From contig JAGQDJ010000004.1 of NCBI GenBank assembly GCA_022885665.1, positions 1 through 64,000 of the forward strand: 64,000 nt of DNA. Reading direction: 5' to 3'. Source of the DNA: Triops longicaudatus (taxonomy: Eukaryota; Arthropoda; Branchiopoda; Notostraca; Triopsidae). A program made the position numbers and the translations under genes. How positions within the stretch are numbered: position 1 is the stretch's first letter; every line of letters starts with the position of its first letter. The notes beneath the pieces were generated by a model that worked only from the letters and a program-made list of their open reading frames with translations, searched no databases and had not been told where the DNA came from. Positions 1-8,794 of this stretch are shown here, in pieces.

Positions 1-129
1 CGTTTCTCTGCCCTCTTCCCATACAAATCACACAAATATGGACTAAAAACAAACTATCGTATATAACCCATGGTTAGGGCGGGGGGCCCCGGGGCTTTTG
101 CCCCCCGCCCCCCCCTTAATCCGGCCCTG
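1..129 (-). mobile_element. End of a hAT-like DNA transposon (terminal inverted repeat)
   Basis: Read on the minus strand from position 129, the sequence begins CAGGGCCGGATTAAGG and runs into a G/C-rich stretch with GGGGCC palindromes (about 70-118). This resembles the terminal inverted repeats I associate with one group of hAT elements. The 8 bases at 130-137 would be one copy of the target duplication. The rest of the element lies left of the window, so no transposase is visible. The assignment rests on the terminal motif only. Confidence 0.5.
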
Positions 130-219
130 GTGATATGTGTCAGTCTTAGGTACCTGAAACCTAGACAATTTTTGTAGAATTCAGCGGCGTCTTGAAGAAA
201 ACTGCTGTTTACTTCAAAA

Positions 220-1334
220 TGGCGGTGTCGGCTATTATGACACACCTCTAGTCGGCGTGTTTGACACATGTCATAGCACCCGACTGCAAGAGAATACAGC
301 TAGAAATTAGTGAGAAACCAATGTTATGTATTATATAACTAGAAATCCATATTTTTAAGTTCTAAGTTATATGTAGCGTTAGTTTGGTTAAATAGCAGAG
401 CCTGAAGAACAGCCAACTGCTGAAAACTATCCATTATTGGATTTTCCAACACAATTTGATTCTTTGTTGCTGACATTTGTGTTGTTTTATTTCACAAACA
501 GGAGCAATTAAAAAAACAAAACAAAACAGAGAAGGTAGTATACTGACGAGCAGTTTAAAATTGCTGTGACTCTGGTAGTCGAATAGGATATCAATTAGAG
601 GTGCCGGAAGACATGTGACATAACTTTTAAGACGCTATCTCGCTACGTGAATGAGGAAAAATCGCAAGATATTCCGTGTTCAGAAGTAAAGAAGAAGGAA
701 ATGGGTCAAATTCTATTTACCCTTAAGGAAGAAATTCTGCTGGGCCTGGAAAGAGGTAGCGAGCGAAGAGCAAAGTTATTACGAAAACTTTAGAAAGAAA
801 ATAACTGTCAGCTGAAATAGAACAGAAAAATGGTAAGAAAATGTCTGCAGTTTCTCGGTTGAAAGGAAATAAGTCTTATCGTGAAAGGAAAACCTTGTTC
901 AACGGCGCATCTTCTTCGAGTGATTCTTAAAATTCGGAGTTTTAATTTTTAAAACATAACCCAGTGTCAAAATATAACCCAATGTCCCGCATTTAGCTGC
1001 CCGTTTTTTATCTTTACATAATTATGTTTTTTTTTTCTGCGTTACAATTCATCAATAAATGGCTGAAAGAAACAAGTTTTTTTTTCTGTGTCATAGCTCA
1101 CCCGAGGTGTGTCATAGCACATCCAAGTTCGGGTATTATGACACACAGACAATGTCTGGGTATTCTTTTTTTTTACAATTAAACGTTTTTTTTTTGAGAA
1201 GTGAGGAAAAATTAACACAAGTACCGGAAAGAGTTCCAATTAGAACAACGTTAGAATAAGTAACATTGGTTCATAAATTTTGTAAGGAAAAAAAGTTGAG
1301 TAAAAAGTGTGTCAAAGTACCCGACTCTGCCCTA
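220..1334. mobile_element. Decayed DNA transposon with terminal repeats and transposase relic
   Basis: A motif close to GTCGGGTACTATGACACAC occurs in both orientations near both ends of this stretch: forward at 227-245 and 1127-1146; reversed at 269-284, 1088-1105, 1107-1124 and 1307-1325. The outermost copies (about 221-245 and 1307-1333) pair as imperfect inverted repeats of about 26 bp. A transposase fragment lies between them at 629-793. I infer an old, internally rearranged element of about 1.1 kb. No clear target-site duplication is visible, so the exact ends are uncertain. Confidence 0.45.
629..793 (+). pseudogene. Relic of an HTH-psq type transposase
   Basis: A 54-codon open stretch without a proper start begins KTLSRYVNEEK and contains QILFTLKEEILLGLE. 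This is the usual layout of the psq-type helix-turn-helix (a PRKTLSRYV-like recognition helix) followed by the F-x-x-x-E-E-E segment of pogo/jerky-like transposases. The sequence just upstream (about 540-628) continues the similarity only with stops and frameshifts, and a TAG ends the frame at 791. No DDE catalytic core is seen. Similarity is from memory and the fragment is short. Confidence 0.4.
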
Positions 1335-1501
1335 TATCAGAAATTACCGAAATGTCTGAAAAATAACTAGCTATCATCACGATAACGTTCACGCAAGCTC
1401 ATGTGCTGTTTAGTAGGGATAAATAAACTGAAAATCACCAATCAAAGTAACGTCAATAGATGTAAGGAAATAAATGTTTATGGAACCAAAAAGTCCAATG
1501 T

Positions 1502-1507
1502 AAAAAA
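1502..1507 (-). terminator. Polymerase III T-run terminator of U6
   Basis: A run of six T on the minus strand directly follows the U6 3' sequence CCACAU. This is the normal polymerase III stop signal and supports an active gene. Confidence 0.8.
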
Positions 1508-1552
1508 TGTGGAACGCTTCACGATTTTGCGTGTCATCCTTGCGCAGGGGCC

Positions 1553-1592
<40 letters not shown>

Positions 1593-1608
1593 AATGCCGA
1601 AGCATTAC
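1503..1608 (-). ncRNA. U6: U6 spliceosomal snRNA
   Basis: The reverse complement reads as a complete U6 RNA of about 106 nt: a 5' stem-loop with a CUUCGG loop, then the near-invariant AUACUAAAAUUGGAACG, the ACAGAGA box with AGAUUAGC, the AUGGCCCCUGCGCAAGG segment, and GUGAAGCGUUCC before the terminal U run. U6 pairs with U4 and then with U2 and the 5' splice site in the spliceosome catalytic core. It is transcribed by RNA polymerase III from an upstream promoter. The 5' stem differs from the usual arthropod/human sequence by changes that keep pairing, so the gene is probably functional rather than a pseudogene copy. Confidence 0.95.
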
Positions 1609-1630
1609 AATTGAAATTGAGTGCGGCTTT

Positions 1631-1636
1631 CTTATA
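1631..1636 (-). promoter_or_regulatory. TATA element of the U6 promoter
   Basis: On the minus strand TATAAG lies 23 to 28 bases upstream of the U6 5' end, the spacing expected for polymerase III U6 promoters. A proximal sequence element should lie about 50-65 bases upstream (around 1656-1673). I see no certain match to a known consensus there. Confidence 0.6.
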
Positions 1637-2009
1637 CTGAGCGTGCGCTTTTTAAGCCTGCAAGCGCTTAGTACCATTTGAGAATCCGTCTGAGATAATT
1701 AATTATAAAAGAATTACAGTTCAATAAAAGGGATTTTTACTGTAACAATAAGTATATAGATACTAATTTGTTACTATAACGAAGATGAATGCTGCAGAAA
1801 TACCTTGAAAAATTTTGTCAGTGGAGAAAAAATTAGACATTTGTGTTGCTCAGGGTTTCGCTATCCGCATCATGTGGGCCGAACTACAACTACCAAACGC
1901 TTGGTGCGCCCTATTCGAATGTTTACGATAGACTTGTTATGGGCGGGTGGAAAGTGCATTGCTAGTCGGTACAGAAAATTAGGGGGGAAAATACTCGCAG
2001 CAATTTGCG
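1637..2009. other. U6 upstream region and presumed TMEM192 promoter/5' UTR
   Basis: There is no gene here. The stretch separates the divergent U6 gene from the TMEM192 start at 2010. It must hold the U6 distal promoter elements and the TMEM192 promoter, but I see no clear TATA box for the latter. Confidence 0.4.
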
Positions 2010-3057
2010 ATGTCAGGTGATAGATTAAATCTTATACAAAATGGGCCTACTCCAAAAGGTCAGGATGATGAAGATGGTTTTAGGTCAATTCCTACCCTAC
2101 CCGTGGCCATTTTCCAGCTTCTATCAACAGTGAGACGAATAGACAATCCAACGAAAGTTTTTGATTTTTTTTTTAATTCCGTAGATCGCTGCTGTTGTTG
2201 CAGCTTGGTTAGTCCCTTCCTATTTGGACCTAAATAGCAATCCTAGCTCGCTTCCTACTATTCTGTATATCCAAACAGGACTTTGGATTATTCACACAGT
2301 AAGTAATGTTTTCTTTTGTGATTTAAGCCGTATATTTCCTTTATTTATTTCTTGTAGCTTGCGTACTTTTATGCTAATGCCAAACACGAAGAGTCAAGAC
2401 GAAATGGTTATCTTGACATGTATCCAGTTTTTAGCAAATGGGGAAAGATTCCGCTTGCTGTCGTCTCAACTAGTAAATCTCATCACAATTACAAATTGAA
2501 TCTTAAGCGTATAATTTTTTTTTTTTATCTCCAGCGAAAGTTGTACTGGTCAGTGTTTTGGGTATTTTATGGGACAACTGCCACGAGGTCGAAGCCTGCT
2601 CAGAATATGTTCACCTAACACCTATCCAATACGTCCAACTCATAATAAGTTTGGAGGGTTTACTAGTGTTGATAACAACAGTGACATATATAAGTGCGAA
2701 TATATTTATTCTAGAATTATCCAAATTACAAGTCTCGATTTTAACACTCCACAGCTTATGTATGGCGTTTCAATCACCAAAAACCTTTGCCTGACGTTTT
2801 CCAAGAAGAAACACTCAGTTCTTCCGTGCACAGTTTTCGCACGTTGCAAGACACTGGATACAGGTAAAGAAGTTCAATTTCATTGGAAACGAAACGAAAA
2901 TGAGTTAACAAAAACTTTTCTGTACAGAGAGAACAGCCTGGAAGACTTGCTTCAAAAACAGGCAGAAACCATCCGCTACTTAAAAGAACATAACGCGATC
3001 CTTAATGCCAAAGTTCTTGCGCTCACACAACAGTTGAACCACGTGGAACACGCATGA
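2010..3057 (+). CDS. TMEM192: Transmembrane protein 192 (lysosomal/late endosomal)
   Basis: Six exons: 2010-2129, 2185-2298, 2358-2472, 2535-2693, 2755-2863, 2928-3057. Phases match at every GT-AG junction and give 248 aa (human about 271). Four hydrophobic segments lie near aa 30-54, 64-85, 108-129 and 147-172. The C-terminal tail has a predicted coiled coil (SLEDLLQKQAETIRYLKEHN) that closely tracks the human tail, as does RFNxxKPxPD before it. In mammals TMEM192 is a four-pass protein of lysosomal and late endosomal membranes that dimerises; its molecular function is not settled. The start was chosen as the first ATG in the frame leading into the first membrane segment. Introns are very short (51-66 bp). 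The 3' end converges on NUSAP1. Identification rests mainly on the C-terminal third. Confidence 0.9.
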
Positions 3058-3221
3058 ACGAGCTTTTCGAGTTTTTTGCAACGCAAAACGATGGGCGAAA
3101 TAACGCAGTCGACCAAAATTTACAGCAACCCTCGGCGCTGCATTTGCAGTTCAAACCGCCGGTTGGTCCTCACGCCTTTAATGATGGTACGTTGCGCCAA
3201 GCGGCTATCATGCCTAGATAA
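3054..3221 (+). CDS. Small ORF overlapping the TMEM192 stop (55 aa, speculative)
   Basis: An ATG overlaps the TMEM192 stop codon (ATGA) in another frame and opens 55 codons to a TAA at 3219-3221. The product begins MNELFEFFATQN, has a proline-containing centre (LQFKPPVGPHAFNDGT) and ends AAIMPR. I do not recognise it. It lies where the TMEM192 3' UTR should be. Translation would need reinitiation, or an alternative transcript. It may equally be a chance frame in the 3' UTR. Confidence 0.25.
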   Translation: MNELFEFFATQNDGRNNAVDQNLQQPSALHLQFKPPVGPHAFNDGTLRQAAIMPR

Positions 3222-3250
3222 AAAAGTGGACGGTTATTTTTCGTACAGTA

Positions 3251-3256
3251 AATAAA
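3251..3256 (+). other. Polyadenylation signal AATAAA for TMEM192
   Basis: AATAAA occurs about 194 bases after the TMEM192 stop. Cleavage 10-30 bases on would put the mRNA end at or inside the last NUSAP1 codons on the other strand. Confidence 0.6.
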
Positions 3257-3268
3257 ACTTCATTTGGC

Positions 3269-5381
3269 TTACAATGAGGCACTCAGCAAACTCTTGTTAT
3301 TGTTACCCTTGCTATCGGTTGGTTTCCGTAAGCCTTTATGAGCTGGTGATTTTTGGGTGGATTTCCGTGGAGAAGTCTTGCTAACTGGCTTTGCAAGTTT
3401 GGTCTTGGCCACTTTTCCGGGACTCCTCCCTTAAACCACATATTTATGACAAATGTTGCAGGAAGAACGAGGAAATACCTAAGGCTTCAACAGTAGTCTG
3501 CTTATGCTGAGCTACGGCACCTTTCGCAGTAAACTTGGGGGATTTCAATGACGAGCCAGATGCAAAATTCAGCTTTACATCAGTTAAATTTAATACAGGC
3601 TGAAAGGCGGAATCCGTTTTCGCAGCGTTACTCTTTCTCTTATCAAAAGTGACCTAACAAAGGTAAACAGATCACAAATAAATTTTTTAAAAAATAAAAG
3701 AAACCACGCACAAAATGATAAATCAGGGAAGCAAAAAGGTACTCACATCACGCACGATCCTTTTTTTCACTTGATCCATCACTTCTTGTGTTTGTTGTGC
3801 CACTGAGCGAGCCTTGACCGTGCTGGCCGTCAACGTCGCCAAACGTCGTTGCTTTTTGGAAACGTAATCATTCACGGATTCCATCTTGTCAAATTGCCGC
3901 TGGTGGATTTCGGCGAAATTTGGGGCAGCACGTGTGGTTTTCTTTTGCGACCGGGTGTCAGAAGCATTTTGCTCTTCTTCACGTTGTTTAACATAGTTCA
4001 CAAACCGCGGAATATGGCTTGGTCTCTGGCGAGTACCAGCTGAAACAATAAATTTCAAACACAAAAATGTTGAAAAAATAACGCAAAAAGAATTCGACAG
4101 GAAATGATAAGCATGCAACAACTGACTAGCAATAAAACAACAAGCCATGCAAACCAGAAGCCTGAACCTCGCACATGCTAACAAACAAAAAATTCGTACG
4201 AGTTTTTGCAACCAATCTTTTATCAGCGCTTGGCGTAGCTAGATTTGCGGCGGGTTTCCCTTCTGCAATCGTTTTTCTTTTACTCCGCGCAGACGGGGTT
4301 GCGGGCGGCTGTTCTGTATCTGTCATTTTGCGTCTTTTACTGGACAGAGTGGACGTAGGAGATACCTCGAACGTACCATTTAATATGCTTCCCTTTGCTG
4401 TCTCTTCAGATAATGTACGTTTCTGGGCGCGTTTTCGCGTCGGTGGCGTCGGCCTAACTTCAAAAGTTCCATCGGATGCTTTTTCTTCAGCTCCTGAGCT
4501 AGATTTCGCAGGCGAGGTAACGGGGGATGGTTCCGTTACTTCAAAGGTGCCGTTCAGTTTCCTTGGACTAGTTCTTGTTGCAATTTTGGAAGAACTACTG
4601 GAACTGCGTTTTACTTCGACAAAACGGGGCGAACTGCGTAGAGTCAAAGCTCTAGGAGGGGAGGCTGTCTCACAAGGAGGTTCGTTGCCAGTCTTTGGTG
4701 ATTGCTCTTCGTTTACAACTTTCTTGACGGTTCCACGACGTCGTTTCCGTTTTTTCGTGCGGCCTCCGCCACTCACAGTAGCAGCTTCCTCGCTGCTAAG
4801 TCTCTTGATGACTACAACAGGCGAACTGTGCTTGGGCGATTCTTTTAGTGCCACCTTGCTTAATTCTCCTTTTGGCTCATCTTTAGAAGCATCAGGCGCT
4901 TGTTTTTGAGGGGATTCAGTCGGCTCCGTTTCTTTTTTCGCATTTTTGGCTCGTTTGGCGCCACGGCGTTTACTTTTTGGAGCCTTGGTAGGTTTCTCCA
5001 CCTCCGTTTCGTGTTCTGCTTCCTGTACAGGACTGGAAGCTTGCTCTGGCTGGAAATTTTCTCCGGCGCCATCCTTGCTTGGCGAACTTTTAGTGGAGAT
5101 TTCACTGTCACCATGATTCTCTACCGATGAATGGTCTGTTGATTGCTCAGCATCTTCGACAGCTTTTAAAAGTTTCTGAATTAGCTTCTCCTAAAAAAGA
5201 CACGAAACAAAAAGAGACGTGTTATTTTCGTTTGAAAGCACGGAGGAAAACGTTTAGAATTTTGGCGTATTTTTTGTCCGTATTTACGTACTTTGTTTTG
5301 TCGCTTCGTGATTCCTAGCTTGGATTTCGCAAGACTCAGCAGTTCTGCGTATTTTAGGTTACTCAGGCTTTCGTAATCCAT
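3269..5381 (-). CDS. NUSAP1: Nucleolar and spindle associated protein 1 (NuSAP)
   Basis: Five exons in transcript order: 5381-5292, 5190-4200, 4039-3747, 3653-3479, 3429-3269, giving about 569 aa. NuSAP bundles and stabilises microtubules around mitotic chromosomes. The N-terminus (LKYAELLSLAKSKLG...EKLIQKLLKA) matches the SAP-like DNA-binding helix of human NUSAP1 (LKYSDLQNLAKSLG). Near aa 400 the motif APNFAEIHQRQFDKMESVNDYV matches the signature TPNFKKLHEAHFKEMESIDQYI. Between them is a long lysine/serine/proline-rich, probably disordered region (aa 60-360) with three GTFEV motifs. The basic tail (SPGKVAKTKLAKPVSKTSPRKS) fits microtubule binding. The exon 4/5 junction (a 49-bp intron) and the exon 2 donor are the least certain, chosen by phase. 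It shares a compact promoter with the C19orf47-like gene. Confidence 0.88.
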
Positions 5382-5528
5382 GGTGTCAAATCTTGTGTAT
5401 ACGAAAATTCACAGCATTCCACAGACACGCTAGCACGGACTTTTCTGCGATGGCGGTTAAAACAGGGAGTGTTTTGAAAACTTCTGTTAGGAGCGCCACT
5501 GTAGCTGAACGTCAAAGTGTGGACAAAT
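5382..5528. promoter_or_regulatory. Bidirectional promoter between NUSAP1 and the C19orf47-like gene
   Basis: Only 147 bp separate the two divergent start codons, so both core promoters and both 5' UTRs must lie here. There is no TATA box. The stretch contains GCGATGGCGG (about 5447-5456) and TTTGAA, a sequence resembling the cell-cycle CHR element. Those assignments are tentative. Confidence 0.65.
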
Positions 5529-7760
5529 ATGGGTGACGAAAAAACAACAAGTAAATAAGTTTTAAGTTTATATGTCTCATTTCGACGAGAATATAAGTTT
5601 AATAAAAGCTTTTTATTATGGAATTTCACTTTGTAAAATCTTAGGCTGGTGGGTGCAGTTTTTCACTGAAGCTGGAATACCCTCAAGGGCGGCAGCGAAC
5701 TATGCAGTCGTGTTTCAGGAGAATCGGATCCAGAGTAACATGTTACTGGACTTGAATAAAGAGTACCTGAAAGATATGGGTGTAACCATTTTGGGCGATG
5801 TCATTGCTATATTAAAACAAGCCAAAATTGCTCACGAAAAGGCTGCACGAGAGAAGATTTTGCCAGAGAAAGCCAACCTCACCACTAAAGTTTCTCGTAA
5901 GATTTAACCAATACCTTACGAAATTTATTTCTGTAACAATGCTTATATCGTCATTAGCGGTAGCCCGGGTCCTGAAAAGTTTAAAAACAGACGTTTCTGA
6001 TGATGTTTACCCAAAACCAAAGAAAACCGTACTGAAAAGTAAGTTGAGTTGGAAATTTTGGAACTTTTCAATTGTGAGCCCACTAATTTTCGACCGGGAA
6101 TTTTCCTTCTTTGGGACTTTACAGTAAAATCTCGCTATAACATATACGCAGGAGAACGAAAAAGTGTCCGTTATACTTGGTTCCACATAATAGTCAATAA
6201 TTGAAATACATTCTTTTCATTTCGGTGGGATGTGAAGATTTGCACACAATAATCGCTTGTTCGTTATGACCCGTGTAGGTTGTAACGAGATTTTACTGTA
6301 AAGTTTAAACTGAGCTTGACTAACGAGACCTTAAAAAATCTGGCGTAAGTTAATGAAGGCGGTGTCTCAACCTTCATGATTTTTTCCTATATTTTTTTAT
6401 GTTATTCCGAGAAAAGTTTGCTAGGGCATGTTTCTACGCAAGTAATTTTCTACTTTACCAGTTTTTGCGTAACGCGGGAGGTCCGGGCACGCTGCCCGTG
6501 CAAAGCACAGGGATCTCCATAATGTTAGTGGGCAGGGTGGGTAAAAATAAAGCTAGGTTAGAATGCTTTTAGATTTAGTTTGCGTGGGTCTGGTAAGTTG
6601 AGACCAAGGTTCTGTTTGTTAGGTTACATATTTGGGCACGAGTAGTACAAGTGATGGCTTATAATTTAAAAGTACCGGGAAAGAGAATCAAAATATGGAC
6701 TAACATATAAATTTCTTAGCTGCCAGTGCCATAGTAGTAGCAAGGCCTGCACCAAAAGTTGCCGTTCGCAAGCTAATAAAACCCGCTGCAGAGAAACCGA
6801 CGGAAGAAATACCTCCCATGGTGCTCAAGTCAAAACCGACATCATTGGCGTTAACAAAAGCTCAGTCAGTGGAATCAGATTTGGAAGAGTTAGCCCTGTC
6901 TCCTGGAGAAGAAGTCCCAGTCAGGAAAAAACGTCGGGTTTTGCCTGAACACGAGGGTGGATATAAAATTATTATGCCTTCGGGCACAACTCCCAAAACA
7001 CAGCGAATTTTGGCCAATCAATCGAGTCAAGGTAGCTTGAAATACCTTGAAATATGGGTGGGTAGTCGCGTCATCTTTTGTTATTACTCAGGCACAAAAA
7101 AGTCGGTTTTCGACCGTTTGGGTGACAGTTCGGTCACAAGCACCACCGGGAGTGACACGGAATCTTCAAATGATAAACAGTCGTCCATCTTTCAGCGGTT
7201 AGGAAGCATCGAAAAGTCTACCGTTAGCAAACCTTCAACAATCATCCCCTCTCAAAGCGTTTTACGTTCCATAACCAAGTCCGTCACTCAAGGTAGCATG
7301 TCTACGTTTTTTATTTTATGTTTTGTTTCGAGTGTTATTTTGTGTTTATTTTTCATCATTCTATATTCTTATTTGCATTTCTTTCTAGATACCCCTGTTG
7401 TAAAGACACCAGTCATTAAAAGAGCAAATTCTTCAGAAGAAGAGCGGCCTTCGAAGAAGATTGTTAGGAAATCCGAACCGGAGAGTATTGAGAATTGAAT
7501 GTGAAGGTTAGTGTGAAAAATTAATATCGGAATTTTACTTAGGTATTTCTCCGGTTAGCGTGAAACAAAGGTTAGGCCAACCTACATCTAGGGGACAGGG
7601 AAGTCTCAAATCTCCTATGTTGTCGACAAGAAAAAGCTCGAAGCCAGTTAATTCTCCATGTTCAAGTATTAAAGACAGATTGGGCGCGAGAATCACGGCT
7701 TCGAACAGTGCTGTCGTCATTTCTACTAAAAATGTTTTTACACGTTTGGGTGCCAAATAA
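5529..7760 (+). CDS. C19orf47-like SAM-domain protein
   Basis: Seven exons: 5529-5550, 5645-5896, 5958-6038, 6720-7031, 7092-7292, 7389-7484, 7543-7760, all joined in phase 1, total 393 aa (human C19orf47 about 422). Aa 8-75 form the SAM domain: QFFTEAGIPSRAAANYAVVF, then NRIQSNMLLDLNKE and the GVTILGDVIAILKQAK helix are close to the human protein. A conserved GGYKIIMPSGTTPKTQRIL segment follows near aa 200. The second half carries five copies of an [S/V][F/K]xRLG motif (SVFDRLG, SIFQRLG, SVKQRLG, SIKDRLG, VFTRLG), ending at the stop, and basic nuclear-localisation-like runs (RKKRR). The human protein is nuclear and of unknown function. The exon 6 donor (GTATTG) was chosen because the alternative frame stops at once. 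A TA-flanked MITE sits in intron 3. Confidence 0.9.
6122..6298. mobile_element. TA-flanked MITE, pogo/Tigger-like (copy 1)
   Basis: A 177-bp element inside intron 3 of the C19orf47-like gene. Ends are CAGTAAAATCTCGCTATAAC and, inverted, GTTGTAACGAGATTTTACTG, flanked by TA at 6120-6121 and 6299-6300. TA duplication and CAGT ends are typical of mariner/pogo-superfamily miniature elements. It has no coding capacity. Confidence 0.85.
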
Positions 7761-8480
7761 TATTTGTGTCCGTTAGTTTTAAACCCAGCGAATTATTTTA
7801 CCTCTTTCGACTTGTGTCGTGCTAGGGAGACTGTGTATTGTGTACAATCAACCTGTTTCTTCTCACATAAAAGAATGAGCCTTGAGATGAGAACAAAGTT
7901 TGCTAACGTCTCTTATGCGAATATAACTTTTAAACGCAAAAAAAAAAATCGCCTTTTGTTTAACTTTGTTACACAGTTGTGGTACGTATAACCCGCGTGT
8001 CAATCTTCAGAACTGAAGAAGACGTCAATTTTATCATTACATGCCTTGAAACCTACAACATAAGGAACAAAAGTAAAAGCGGGAAAATTTAAATTTAATG
8101 TTTGCTGTACATATAGCTGTAGGGAATCCGCTACAGTCTCGTACTATAATTACCCAAAATCTCTTTTCTTCCAAAGATGTCGCAGGAACCCTTGCACGAA
8201 TATGCAATAAAAACGGGATCCCATTCACTTTCTCTGTGAATGCGGCATGAGTAGACAAAATTTCCATGAACCGGAGATACCTAAGCTACATTCAGTATCC
8301 TTTTCGGGAAACCTCCTGATCCTTGTTCCTGATTACTATATGACCTTGTCTGTTAAGTAGCCATCCCGGAAACTTATCTTTCGAGAGCGCAAAATGTCAA
8401 AATCGCCAGTAAGCTCTGGGATGAAAAATAAATAACCATAAATACTGAATCGAGTTAATTCGTTGTGATTTTGTTCAATA
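7761..8480 (+). other. 3' UTR and downstream region of the C19orf47-like gene
   Basis: Presumed 3' UTR with candidate AATAAA signals at 8206-8211 and 8427-8432. No other gene is seen. Confidence 0.45.
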
Positions 8481-8794
8481 CAGTAGAACTCTGATATTAC
8501 CAACGGGTCGAAACCAGAGGTTAGTTAATAAATCGAATAGTTGACAAAATCGTATCCACGTTTAAGATCATTAAGAGTTTGAAAAGTTCCAACGCTGAGT
8601 AACTATGGAAAATAAATTGCACTTCAATATATTAATTATACTTTTCTCAGATCATGATAAAAAAATTCATATCTCCCATAACTAAAACTTCAAAGCAACG
8701 CAAAACTCATCGTTAACGACAAAAAGTTCTAGCTGAGGAGGTTAACATAGTCGTGAGTTTCCATAATCAGGATTAATAACATTGGACTTCCACT
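8481..8794. mobile_element. Degraded TA-flanked MITE (copy 2)
   Basis: The left end CAGTAGAACTCTGATATTAC follows a TA at 8479-8480. The right end near 8774-8794 pairs with it at about 14 of 21 positions. Same family as the copies at 6122, 23903, 35613 and 40506 but older, and the interior is longer (about 314 bp). Confidence 0.55.

Noticed and set aside
4175..4909. 244-codon plus-strand ORF
   Set aside because: Antisense of the large NUSAP1 exon. No family resemblance; the NuSAP reading has clear homology.
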